Source: Pseudomonas denitrificans (nom. rej.) (GTDB lineage Bacteria > Pseudomonadota > Gammaproteobacteria > Pseudomonadales > Pseudomonadaceae). Taken from it: a stretch of DNA of 64,000 nt. Within the stretch, counting starts at the first letter, position 1; each line of letters begins with the position of its first letter. The notes under the pieces were generated by a model. It saw nothing but the letters and a program-made list of their open reading frames with translations. It was not told the origin of the DNA and ran no database searches. The position numbers and the translations under genes are program-made. Of this stretch, positions 54,698-63,244 are shown in pieces. The stretch covers positions 1,240,001-1,304,000 of the forward strand of contig NZ_CP043626.1 of NCBI RefSeq assembly GCF_008807415.1, written 5' to 3'.

Positions 54698-55831
54698 ATG
54701 AGCGACTCTATAAAAGCAGGCCGAGGCTTCATCGAAGACGCCATCGAGATCGCCGCCCAGAAGGGCGAGCGCGCCGGCATCAGCCGCCGCGATTTCAACC
54801 GCAGCCTGCTGCTGCTCGCCGCCGCCAGTGCGCTGCCGTTCGGCGCCGGCGGCCGGGCCTTCGCAGCCGGCGGCAACCTGGTGCTGGCCAACTGGGGCGG
54901 CGATGCGGTGCCGGCCTTCGAGAAGAGCTTCGGCGGCTTCGACCAGGCTTCCGGGCTGACCCTGAAAGTCGACGGCAGTGGCCCCACCGAGGGCGCGCTG
55001 AAGACCCAGGTAAGCAGCGGCGCGGTGCGCTGGGACGTGTGCGACGGCGAGATGTATTCGTCCTACCGGCTGGGCAAGGACAAGTTCCTCACCCCCATCG
55101 ACTTCGGCATCGTCGACAAATCGCTGATCGGCTACGGCGACGTACATGACTTCGGCCTCGCCAACTACACCTACAGCTACGTGATCGGCTACGACCACGA
55201 GCAGTTCGGCAAGAACCCGCCCAAGTCCTGGGCCGACTTCTGGGACGTGAAGAAGTACCCGGGCAAGCGCACCCTCTACAAGTGGATGAGCGCCAACCTC
55301 GAGTGCGCGCTGCTGGCCGACGGCGTTCCGCCGGAACAGCTCTACCCGCTGGACGTGGACCGCGCGCTGCGCAAGATCGAGGAGCTGCTGCCGCACATCG
55401 CCACCCACTGGTCCACCGGCGCCGAGTCGCAGCAGCTGATCCGCGATGGCGAGGTGAGCATGGCGCAGATGTGGCACACCCGCGCCGAACTGGTGAAGAA
55501 CGACACCGCCGGCAAGATCGACTGGAGCTTCGACGGCGGCATCGTCTCGCCTTCGGTGTGGATGGTGCCCAAGGGTAACCCGGCCGGCGCCAAGGCGGCC
55601 ATGGACTTCATCGCCTATGCCCTTCGTCCTGAAGTCCAGGCCAAGCTCATGGAGGTCTACAACATGGGCCCGGTGAACCTTGCGGCCAACGACCTGCTCA
55701 GCGCCCAGCTGCAGGCGATCAACCCCACCGCACCGGACAACCTGAAGAAGCAGGTGTCGCTGAACAACAAGTGGCACGCCGAACACTACGGCGAAACCCT
55801 GGAGCGCTACCTCGCGCTGATCGGTGGCTGA
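54698..55831 (+). CDS. Tat-exported substrate-binding protein of the ABC importer (PotD-like)
   Basis: A 377-residue binding protein with an unusually long N-terminus before a twin-arginine motif SRRDFNRSLLLLAAASA (from about residue 28), so export is by the Tat route. The mature part has NLVLANWGGDAVPAFEKSF and the PotD/PotF-like segments GYGDVHDFGLANYTYSYVIGY and WADFWDVKKYPGKRTLY. Members bind polyamines, spermidine or similar cations. Substrate is unknown here, but the enzymes downstream suggest an acylated amine or guanidino compound. Confidence 0.9.
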   Translation: MSDSIKAGRGFIEDAIEIAAQKGERAGISRRDFNRSLLLLAAASALPFGAGGRAFAAGGNLVLANWGGDAVPAFEKSFGGFDQASGLTLKVDGSGPTEGALKTQVSSGAVRWDVCDGEMYSSYRLGKDKFLTPIDFGIVDKSLIGYGDVHDFGLANYTYSYVIGYDHEQFGKNPPKSWADFWDVKKYPGKRTLYKWMSANLECALLADGVPPEQLYPLDVDRALRKIEELLPHIATHWSTGAESQQLIRDGEVSMAQMWHTRAELVKNDTAGKIDWSFDGGIVSPSVWMVPKGNPAGAKAAMDFIAYALRPEVQAKLMEVYNMGPVNLAANDLLSAQLQAINPTAPDNLKKQVSLNNKWHAEHYGETLERYLALIGG

Positions 55832-55832
55832 G

Positions 55833-56684
55833 ATGCGACGTTTCGCACCGGGCGTGCTGCCGGTCTACGGCCTGCTGATCCTGCCCCTGCCTGTGCTCGT
55901 CGTGGTCGGCTACCTGTTGCCGACCCTCGGCGTGCTCGGCTGGAGCTTCAGCCTGCCGGAGTGGGGCACGCAGAACTACGCGGCCATCGCCGACAACGCC
56001 AACCTGCAGGCGGTGATCTGGCGCACCCTGCGCATCTGCCTGCTGACCACCGCGATCAGCGTCGCCATCGCCTACCTGATCGCCTACCGCTGGCGTTTCG
56101 CGACGCCGCGCGGCCGGCAGCTGATCGAGCTGTTCGTGCTGCTGCCGTTCTGGCTGTCGATGCTGATCCGTGCCTTCGCCTGGCTGGTGCTGCTGCGCAA
56201 CGGTGGGCTGGTCAGCCAGGGCCTGATGGCCACCGGCTGGTTCGACGCGCCGCCGCCGCTGGTGCGCAACGAACTGGGCGCGCTGATCGGCATGGTGCAC
56301 TTCATGGTGCCTTACGCGGTGCTGCCGCTGCTGTCTTCGCTGAAGCAGGTGGACGACAGCCTGCTGCGCGCTTCCAGCAGCCTGGGTGCGAGCCACTGGC
56401 AGACGCTCAAGGACATCTTCATCCCGCTGACCTTGCCGGGCGTGGTCGCCGCGTCCGCCATCGTCTTCGTGTTCAGCCTCGGCTGCTTCGTCACCCCGGC
56501 GCTGCTGGGCGGCGGCAAGGCCGCGATGCTCGCCGAGTACATCTACGTGCAGATGTTCCAGCTCTCCAACTGGGGCCTGGGCGCAGCGCTGAGCATCGTG
56601 CTGATGCTGCTGGTGGTGGGTTGCGCGCTGCTGTTCGGACAACTCATCGGCTTCCGCCGCCTGCTCGGGAGGAATGAGCTGTGA
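55833..56684 (+). CDS. ABC importer permease 1 (PotB-type)
   Basis: A 283-residue permease with six helices and the EAA loop ASSSLGASHWQTLKDIFIPLTLPGV. It pairs with the downstream PotC-type permease. The ATG at 55833 directly follows the binding-protein stop. A GTG at 55824 is in frame but overlaps that gene. It overlaps the next gene by four bases. Confidence 0.9.
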   Translation: MRRFAPGVLPVYGLLILPLPVLVVVGYLLPTLGVLGWSFSLPEWGTQNYAAIADNANLQAVIWRTLRICLLTTAISVAIAYLIAYRWRFATPRGRQLIELFVLLPFWLSMLIRAFAWLVLLRNGGLVSQGLMATGWFDAPPPLVRNELGALIGMVHFMVPYAVLPLLSSLKQVDDSLLRASSSLGASHWQTLKDIFIPLTLPGVVAASAIVFVFSLGCFVTPALLGGGKAAMLAEYIYVQMFQLSNWGLGAALSIVLMLLVVGCALLFGQLIGFRRLLGRNEL

Positions 56685-57520
56685 CCCCGCAGGGAACCTT
56701 CGTCTCCGCCATGCCCAAGCCGGGCAAGCCGCAACTGCCGCGCCCGCCGCTGGGGCGCTGGCTGTCCTGGACCGCGCTGGTGCTGTCCGCGCTATTCCTG
56801 CTGCTGCCGATCCTGGTGATCGTGCCGCTGTCGTTCGGCAACCAGCGCTACCTGGCCTTCCCGGACGGCGGCTGGTCGCTGCGCCACTACGCGACGCTGT
56901 TCGATGGTGCCTGGCTGGTGTCGATCCTGCAGAGCCTCGGTCTGGCGCTGGTAGTCGGCGCGCTGTCCACGGCGCTGGCCTTCCTGTTCGCCACCGGCAT
57001 CTGGCTGCAGCGGCGCTTTCGCACCGTGCTGACGCTGATCGTGTTGCTGCCGATGATCGTCCCGCAGGTGGTCTCGGCCATGTCGATCTACTACCTCGAC
57101 GCGCGCCTGGGCATTCTCGACAACCTGCTGGGCGTCGGCTTCGGCCACCTGCTGATGGCGCTGCCGTATTCGGTGATCGCCATGCTGGTGGCCTACGCGC
57201 GGCTCGACCAGAGCCTGTACAAGGCCTCGCGCTCGCTGGGCGCCGGGCTCTGGCCAACGCTCTGGCACGTGCTGCTGCCCAACGTCCGTGGCGGCATCCT
57301 CGGCGGCTTCTTCATGGGCTTCGTGATGAGCTGGGAAGAAGTGGTGGTGACCCTGTTCACCAGCGGCCTGAACGTGGTGACGCTGCCCAAGCGCATCTGG
57401 GACGGCCTGCGCTACAACCTCGACCCGGCGATTGCCGCCGTGTCCACCCTGATGATCGTCCTGACCCTGGCGGTGATGCTGCTGCGCATGTACCTCGAAC
57501 GGCATCGACCGCCTTCCTGA
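56681..57520 (+). CDS. ABC importer permease 2 (PotC-type)
   Basis: A 279-residue permease with six helices and the EAA motif ASRSLGAGLWPTLWHVLLPNVRGGI. It starts at a GTG overlapping the previous stop (GTGA). It ends 86 bases before the creatinase-like gene. The cytoplasmic N-terminus is proline- and arginine-rich. Confidence 0.9.
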   Translation: MTPQGTFVSAMPKPGKPQLPRPPLGRWLSWTALVLSALFLLLPILVIVPLSFGNQRYLAFPDGGWSLRHYATLFDGAWLVSILQSLGLALVVGALSTALAFLFATGIWLQRRFRTVLTLIVLLPMIVPQVVSAMSIYYLDARLGILDNLLGVGFGHLLMALPYSVIAMLVAYARLDQSLYKASRSLGAGLWPTLWHVLLPNVRGGILGGFFMGFVMSWEEVVVTLFTSGLNVVTLPKRIWDGLRYNLDPAIAAVSTLMIVLTLAVMLLRMYLERHRPPS

Positions 57521-57606
57521 TCCACCCTGATTTACATCCGGTCGCCACGCTGGCGACCAGCCAATCTGCCTGTCGCTTGCACCTTGTCCCTGAGGAGGGA
57601 ATCCCC

Positions 57607-58758
57607 ATGCTTACCGCTTTCCCCGCGCGCACCTACCGTCAACGCGTCGAAGCCGTCAAACGCCGCATGGCCGATCGTGGCCTGGATGCCCTGGTGGTCA
57701 ACTACCCGGACAACATCAACTACCTGACCGGCTTCGACAGCCTGGGCTTCCTCTGGTACCAGGCGCTGATCATCTCGCCGAAGCTGGCGGAGCCGGTGTT
57801 CCTCACCCGTACCAGCGAGGAGCCCTGCACCTGGGAACTGTCGTGCATCAACGAGGCGATCTTCTATGACATCGCCAAGCAGGACCCGCTGAAGATCGTC
57901 GCCGACGTGCTCGCCCAGGCCGGCCTGTCCCAGGCGCGCATCGGCCTGGAAATGACCGCCTCGACCTTCTCCCCGGCGCAGTACAACGCGCTGCTGGGCT
58001 ACATGCCCGAAGCGCGCTTCGAGGACGCCGGCCCCCTGGTCGCCGAGAACCGCCTGATCAAGACCGCCGAGGAAATCGAATACCAGCGCAGCGCCGCACG
58101 CATGGCCGACCAGGGCATGCTGGCCGCCTTCGAGGCACTGCGTCCGGGTATCTCCGAAGTGGAAGTGGCCGGCATCGTCGCCAACGCCCTGGGCCGCGCC
58201 GGCAGCGAGTACTCGGCGATCAGCCCGATGTGCGCCACCGGCCGCCGCAGCACCATGACCCACGCCATGCCACACCGCCAGACCATCAGCCATGGCGACG
58301 TGGTGATCCTCGAACACGCCGGCGTGTGCAACCGCTACCATGCCATCCTCATGCGCACCGCGGTGATCGGCAAACCCAGCCCGCGGGTGAAGGAAGTGGC
58401 GACCCTGCTCACCGAGGCCTTCAACGCCGCCATCGACATCGCCAAGCCGGGCACTCCGGTGGGCGAAGCCAACCGCGTGTGCAACCAGATCCTCGACCGT
58501 ATCGACCTGTCGCGCACCCGCGTGCACCGCATCGGCTACAGCCTGGGCCTGGCCTACCCGCCGACCTGGCTGGAAGCGATGATGGTGGACGAGGCCGACG
58601 ACCATGTGTTCCAGCCGAACATGTCGTTCTCCATCGAGCCCAACCTGTCCTTGTACAACGAAGGCTTCGGCATCAAGCTCGGCGACACCGTGCTGTGCGG
58701 CGAGAAGGGCTCGGCGAGCCTGTCCGAGTTGCCGCCGGAGCTGACGATCATCGACTGA
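57607..58758 (+). CDS. Creatinase-like M24 hydrolase lacking the canonical metal ligands
   Basis: A 383-residue pita-bread-fold protein with an N-terminal creatinase domain (TYRQRVEAVKRRMADRGLDALVV). In metal-dependent M24 peptidases the core reads DxG...xxxD...H...E...E. Here the first position is Glu in VVILEHAGVCNRYHAILMRT and the next aspartate is replaced, as in creatinase and ectoine hydrolase-type members. A C-N amidino- or amide-hydrolase role is therefore more likely than aminopeptidase. The start at 57607 follows GAGGGA. With the importer and the deacetylase it suggests stepwise breakdown of an imported N-acylated compound. Confidence 0.82.
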   Translation: MLTAFPARTYRQRVEAVKRRMADRGLDALVVNYPDNINYLTGFDSLGFLWYQALIISPKLAEPVFLTRTSEEPCTWELSCINEAIFYDIAKQDPLKIVADVLAQAGLSQARIGLEMTASTFSPAQYNALLGYMPEARFEDAGPLVAENRLIKTAEEIEYQRSAARMADQGMLAAFEALRPGISEVEVAGIVANALGRAGSEYSAISPMCATGRRSTMTHAMPHRQTISHGDVVILEHAGVCNRYHAILMRTAVIGKPSPRVKEVATLLTEAFNAAIDIAKPGTPVGEANRVCNQILDRIDLSRTRVHRIGYSLGLAYPPTWLEAMMVDEADDHVFQPNMSFSIEPNLSLYNEGFGIKLGDTVLCGEKGSASLSELPPELTIID

Positions 58759-58851
58759 TGGAGGTTCGCCCCCGGTCCGTGTACTGCCGGGGGCGAATCC
58801 GTGTTGCGTGTCTGCGCCTGCGGGCGCAGTGATGGAATCCGAGGGTTTCTG

Positions 58852-59958
58852 ATGAGTCACACGATGGATATTTTCTGGCACGACGACGTGCTGCGCCACG
58901 ACACCGCTGCCGGCGTGTTCGAGGCGCCGCCCAGCGACCTGCTGGCCGAGCAGTTGCTGCACCCGGAGAGCAATCCCCGGCTGCTCAACATGCGCGCCAT
59001 CCTCCAGCGCGGGCCGGTCGCCAGCTCGTTGAACTGGCACGAAGGCCGCCATGCCAGCGAAGAGGAACTGCTGCGCTTCCACGATGCCGATTACCTGCGC
59101 GGCATCTTCGCGGCGGACGCCCAGGGCAAGCGATTCAGCAGCACCACGCTGATGTCTGCTGGCAGTCTCGCCGGCCTGCTGGCCGCCGCCGGCACCAGCC
59201 TGCTGGCACTGGAAAGCGTGCTGGCCACCGGCAACCCGGCCATGGCCCTGGTACGCCCGCCGGGCCACCACGCCGCGCCGGCCATGGCCGACGGCTACTG
59301 CTTCTTCAACAACATCGGGGTTGCCGCGCGCGCCGCGCAGGCGGCGGGGCTGGAGCGGGTGGCCATCGTCGACTGGGACGTGCACCACGGCAACGGCACC
59401 CAGGAAGGCTTCTACGACGATCCTTCGGTGTTCACCGTGTCCCTGCACATGGACCACGGCGCATGGGGACCAAGCCACCCGCAGAGCGGTGCGGCCGATG
59501 AGCGCGGCTACGGCGCGGGGCTGGGCAGCAACCTCAACCTGCCGCTGCCCATGGGTTCGGGCGACCAGCTCTACGAGATGGTCTTCAGCCGCTTCGTCGA
59601 GCCGGCGCTGCGCGCCTTCAAGCCGGACCTGCTGATCATCGCCAACGGCCTGGACGCCTCGCAGTTCGACCCCAACGGCCGCCAGCTGGTGACCATGCAG
59701 GGCTTCAACCGCCTGGCCCGCCGCGCCCGCGCGCTGGCCGACGAACTCTGCCAGGGACGGTTGCTGGTGGTGCAGGAGGGCGGCTACAACCCGGCCTACA
59801 GCGCGTACTGCCTGCATGCCGCGACGGAAGGCTTCCTCGGCCAGCCGTCCACGCTGCCCGACCCGCTGGCCTACATGCCGGAACCGGCCGCGCGGGTGGA
59901 AGCCGACCTCGCCGCGCTGGACACCCGGCTGGCGACGGCGGGGTGGAAGTTCGCTTGA
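58852..59958 (+). CDS. Class II histone deacetylase / acetylpolyamine amidohydrolase-like enzyme
   Basis: A 368-residue zinc deacetylase. The catalytic histidines are His139-His140 in RPPGHHAAP. The zinc ligands are Asp176 and His178 in IVDWDVHHGNGTQ and Asp268 in ANGLDAS. Bacterial members remove acetyl or acyl groups from polyamines or similar amines. The gene follows the creatinase-like gene by 93 bases and belongs to the same catabolic group. The start at 58852 lacks a strong ribosome site; a frame extension upstream is not supported. Confidence 0.88.
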   Translation: MSHTMDIFWHDDVLRHDTAAGVFEAPPSDLLAEQLLHPESNPRLLNMRAILQRGPVASSLNWHEGRHASEEELLRFHDADYLRGIFAADAQGKRFSSTTLMSAGSLAGLLAAAGTSLLALESVLATGNPAMALVRPPGHHAAPAMADGYCFFNNIGVAARAAQAAGLERVAIVDWDVHHGNGTQEGFYDDPSVFTVSLHMDHGAWGPSHPQSGAADERGYGAGLGSNLNLPLPMGSGDQLYEMVFSRFVEPALRAFKPDLLIIANGLDASQFDPNGRQLVTMQGFNRLARRARALADELCQGRLLVVQEGGYNPAYSAYCLHAATEGFLGQPSTLPDPLAYMPEPAARVEADLAALDTRLATAGWKFA

Positions 59959-59989
59959 GCCATCAGCTCTGGCAGGGTCGGGCTGACCG

Positions 59990-60176
59990 GTAGGGCGGAT
60001 AACGCGCCAGCGTTATCCGCCGCGGATGTCCCGGCGGATAACCTGTTCCAGGTTATGCGCCCTACGAGTCGGGCCGGCATGCCGCTGCGCTCTTTGTAGG
60101 ATGGGTGGAGCGCAGCGATACCCATGCGGATGGCGCAGGAAACTGATGGGTATCGCTGCGCTCCACGCCATCCTAC
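59990..60176. repeat. Family B followed by family A repeat (B-A pair, locus 2)
   Basis: Family B occupies 59990-60065 (GTAGGGCGGATAACGCG... to ...GCGCCCTAC). After 30 bases comes family A at 60096-60176 (GTAGGATGGGTGGAGCG... to ...GCCATCCTAC). It lies between two convergent 3' ends, just as the pair at 52324-52512. Confidence 0.88.
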
Positions 60177-60206
60177 GAACTCTCTCTGACCTCGACATTC
60201 AACCGG

Positions 60207-61031
60207 CTAGCGATGATTGCGATAGCGCTCGGTCAGGGACTGCACGCGGGCGACGTAGGTTTGCGTCTCGGCGTAGGGCGGTATTCCGTTGTACTTGTCG
60301 ACGGTCATCTCACCGGCGTTGTAGCTCGCCAGCGCCAGCCGCTGATTGCCGTTGAAACGCTTGAGCAGCCAGGCCAGGTAGCGCACTCCGCCACGGATGT
60401 TCTGCCGCGCATCGAAGGGGTTGCTGACATTGAAACGCTCAGCGGTGTCGGGCATCAACTGCATCAGCCCCTGCGCGCCGGCGACGGAAATGGCGTTGGG
60501 CTGGAACGCCGATTCGGCATGGATCACCGCGCGCACCAGCGCTCGGTCGACACCGTAGCGCAGCGACGCGGCCTCGATCTCGCGGCGATAGGAACGGGTG
60601 TCCAGGCGCAGCGTGGCGACGTTGAAATCCTTCGGCGCCATGCACAGGTAGCAGCCCTTGATGTAATACACATCGATCACATCGACCCGCGCGGAGATCC
60701 CGACCGGGCGACGGCTCACGTACTGGCGAACGCCCTTGTGGACGAAGGTGTAAACCCGAACCCGCCCTGCGCCAGGCTCGTCCCCGCGCTCGCTCGCTGG
60801 CGCGGCCTTCGGCCTGGCGCTGGCAGTCGCGCCTGACTTGCTGGTCTGGCTTGTCTTGCTGTTCTGAAGCGTGCAGCGCGCCCCGGCAACGGCGTGACTG
60901 GTGTGGCTGACGGTCCCGTCGCGGGCCTGGCATTTGAACAGGGCGTTGGCGTAGAGCGGAGCGACCAGCAGTGCCAGTCCGATGCAGCCAGGGAGGCTCC
61001 TGCGAGCCCATCGCCAGGTTCTGGAACTCAT
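60207..61031 (-). CDS. Secreted lytic transglycosylase (SLT domain)
   Basis: A 274-residue murein-cleaving enzyme with signal sequence ([16 protein letters not shown]), a low-complexity linker and a C-terminal SLT domain. The catalytic Glu is in [13 protein letters not shown] and the family blocks [16 protein letters not shown] and [21 protein letters not shown] are present. It cleaves the MurNAc-GlcNAc bond in the periplasm. The start at 61031 is the ATG; a TTG one codon earlier is also in frame. There is a Cys-containing insertion ([12 protein letters not shown]) before the SLT domain. Confidence 0.92.
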   Translation of the reverse strand: MSSRTWRWARRSLPGCIGLALLVAPLYANALFKCQARDGTVSHTSHAVAGARCTLQNSKTSQTSKSGATASARPKAAPASERGDEPGAGRVRVYTFVHKGVRQYVSRRPVGISARVDVIDVYYIKGCYLCMAPKDFNVATLRLDTRSYRREIEAASLRYGVDRALVRAVIHAESAFQPNAISVAGAQGLMQLMPDTAERFNVSNPFDARQNIRGGVRYLAWLLKRFNGNQRLALASYNAGEMTVDKYNGIPPYAETQTYVARVQSLTERYRNHR

Positions 61032-61235
61032 CAAACCGCTCCGCGCCGCGGGCGCCGATCAGGCTGGGGAAGCCTGATCCGGGTAAAGGAAAAGGGCCAT
61101 CAGGGGCGGTCGTAGCCGGTTGATCCCGGGTGACCTGCCGTTTCGTTTCGCTAGTTATAGCCCTTTCAAACGGTTGTGGAGCTTGGGGGGACGTACGGCT
61201 TGCCGGCGTTCCAGGTCAGGGTGCAGGTCCGCAGA

Positions 61236-61303
61236 TTCGCGAGCAAGCTCGCTCCTACGCAGTGCGTGTGGCACTCCCTTGTAGGAGCGAGCTTGCTCGC
61301 GAA
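61236..61303. repeat. 23-base perfect inverted repeat, family C
   Basis: The arms run 61236-61258 (beginning TTCGCGAGCAAGCTCG) and 61281-61303 (ending GAGCTTGCTCGCGAA) with a 22-base spacer. This is the GAGCAAGCTCGC variant of the TGTAGGAGCGAGC element. It lies between the transglycosylase start region and the cupin 3' end. Confidence 0.85.
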
Positions 61304-61320
61304 CACCTGCAACGCTGAAC

Positions 61321-61680
61321 TCAACCGAGAATGAAATACACCTTGCGCACCGGAGTGAGGTTTTCCCAGGTGCCCTTGAATCCCGCCGCGACCACGAAGG
61401 AATCCCCCGGCCCGAAGGTCTTCGCCACGCCATCGGCGTCGGTCAGGCGCACGCTGCCTTCGAGGATGTGGCACAGCTCGTCGTAGTCGCATTCGCAGCG
61501 CTCCAGGTGGACGCCGGCTTCCCAGATACCGGCGATGGCGTTCTTTTCCGGGGCGCTGAAGTGCCGCCAGCTGCGGCTCTGGTACGGCGCATCGACGATC
61601 GCCGGGTCGTTGATCTCGCGCTCCTGCGGGGCGAGATCGGGGTTGGCGAAGTCGATGACGTGGCGGGGCAGGGTGGACAT
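61321..61680 (-). CDS. Cupin-domain protein (DUF861 type)
   Basis: A 119-residue single cupin with CDYDELCHILEGSVRLTDADG and FGPGDSFVVAAGFKGTWE, the DUF861/ureidoglycine-aminohydrolase-like cupin pattern. Metal-binding His/Glu positions are only partly conserved, so enzymatic activity is doubtful. I chose the ATG at 61680, with GGAGA five bases upstream. An ATG four codons earlier overlaps the oxidase stop. It is co-transcribed with the FAD oxidase. Confidence 0.82.
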   Translation of the reverse strand: MSTLPRHVIDFANPDLAPQEREINDPAIVDAPYQSRSWRHFSAPEKNAIAGIWEAGVHLERCECDYDELCHILEGSVRLTDADGVAKTFGPGDSFVVAAGFKGTWENLTPVRKVYFILG

Positions 61681-61691
61681 GAGGTTCTCCA

Positions 61692-63077
61692 TCAGGAATC
61701 GAAACCGACGCCGAAGGCATCGAAGGTCTTGAGCAGCAGATCGCGGCGGCCGGTGCGGTCTTCCTTGGCCAGCGAACGCTGGGCCAGGCGCACGCCGAGG
61801 TAGCGAAGCGGCTCGGGAGGGAAGGGGAAGGGCTTCTGCGAGGTCATGCGCAGTCGGGTGCGTTCAGTGCTTTCACCGCCCAGCTGGTCGAGCATGTTCA
61901 GCGCAGCGAAGCGGCTGGCCGCCACGCCCTGGCCGGTGAAGCCCAGCGCATAGGCGACGCGCCCGCCGAGCACGCAGCCGGTAAACAGCGTGGTGCGCGC
62001 CGAGGTGTCGATGATGCCGCCCCAGGCATGGCTGAACTCGACCGGGCCGAGCTGCGGGAAGGCCTCGCGGAACTGTCCGGCCAGGCGCTGGAAGCTTTCC
62101 GGGCGCTGGGTCAGGGCCTCGTCGCGGCGGCTGCCGAAGTGGTAGATGGCGTCGAAGCCGGCCCAGAGGATGCGGTTGTCGGCAGTCTTGCGCAGGTAAT
62201 GGAACTGGTTGCCGGCATCGGCGATGCCGTAGCGGTCGACCCAGCCGATGGCGCGCAGCTGGTCGTCGGTGAGCGGCTGGGTGACCAGCGAGTAGTCGTA
62301 CACCGGGATCACGCTGGAGTTCAGGTGGCCGAGCAGCGGCGGGGCGATGTTGGTGGCCAGGGCGATCTGCCCGGCCTCCAGCTCGCCACGATCGCAGCGC
62401 AGCATCAGGCGGTCGCCGCGCTGGTGCAGCTCGTGCACCGGGGTGTTCTCGAACAGCTCGATGCCCTGCTCCAGGCATACCCGGCGCAGCTCGGCGGCCA
62501 TCTTCGCCGGGTTGAGCAGCGCGTAGTTGGGTTCGAAAACGCCGGCCTTGTACAGCGGCGAGTCGAGTTTCTGCGCCAGTTCCGCGCCTTCGAGCCACTC
62601 GCAGTCGATGCCGAAGCGCTGGTAGTTGCTCTGCATGCCGCGCAGGCCTTCGACCTGCCAGGGCTGCATGGCGACGCTGAGCTTGCCGCGACGCTCGAAC
62701 TCCACGTTCATCCCGAAGCGCTTCAAGTCCGCCTCGAACTCTTCGAGATTCTGACGGCCCAGGCGTACAAGGGTTTCAGCTTCTTCCGGCCAGCGGCGCA
62801 GGGCATTGCCTACGCCGTGGGAAATACTCGGCGCGCAGAAGCCACCGTTGCGCCCGCTCGCCTCGCCACCGCAGCGACGCGCCTCGACCACCGCGATGCT
62901 CGCGCCGGGCCAGCGCAGGCGGGCGTGCAGGGCGGTCCAGAGACCTGTGAAGCCGCCGCCGACCACCACCAGGTCGAAGCGGCGATCCGCTTCCAGCGCC
63001 GGTGCGGCGGGAGCGGGATCGAGAGTGTCGAGCCAGAAAGGTCGGGGAGTGGCGTGCGCAAGAAGGGCGGATGTCAT
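61692..63077 (-). CDS. FAD-dependent amine/amino acid oxidase, PuuB/OrdL-like
   Basis: A 461-residue DAO-family flavoprotein. The N-terminus PFWLDTLDP precedes the FAD motif VVVGGGFTGLWTALHA (residues about 36-51). GRNGGFCAP and the C-terminal TGQGVAASRFAALNMLDQL complete the fold. The closest known roles are gamma-glutamylputrescine oxidase and related oxidases of amines or N-alkylated amino acids. The start has GGAG. It is divergent from an AraC-family regulator, with the cupin gene downstream. Confidence 0.88.
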   Translation of the reverse strand: MTSALLAHATPRPFWLDTLDPAPAAPALEADRRFDLVVVGGGFTGLWTALHARLRWPGASIAVVEARRCGGEASGRNGGFCAPSISHGVGNALRRWPEEAETLVRLGRQNLEEFEADLKRFGMNVEFERRGKLSVAMQPWQVEGLRGMQSNYQRFGIDCEWLEGAELAQKLDSPLYKAGVFEPNYALLNPAKMAAELRRVCLEQGIELFENTPVHELHQRGDRLMLRCDRGELEAGQIALATNIAPPLLGHLNSSVIPVYDYSLVTQPLTDDQLRAIGWVDRYGIADAGNQFHYLRKTADNRILWAGFDAIYHFGSRRDEALTQRPESFQRLAGQFREAFPQLGPVEFSHAWGGIIDTSARTTLFTGCVLGGRVAYALGFTGQGVAASRFAALNMLDQLGGESTERTRLRMTSQKPFPFPPEPLRYLGVRLAQRSLAKEDRTGRRDLLLKTFDAFGVGFDS

Positions 63078-63244
63078 CGGAAAACTCCGGCAGAATGTCG
63101 GAAGAAAAAGCGGTCTTCGGGCCGCGTCCGAGTTTTGTAATCGCTCCGGGGTGCCAAGGCATACGGCTAGTCGCTCTTTGCGGGCACGCCCGGAGCAGGA
63201 CAAGCCGGCCAAGACCGGCAGGGGAAAACCATGAGCGCAGAAGC

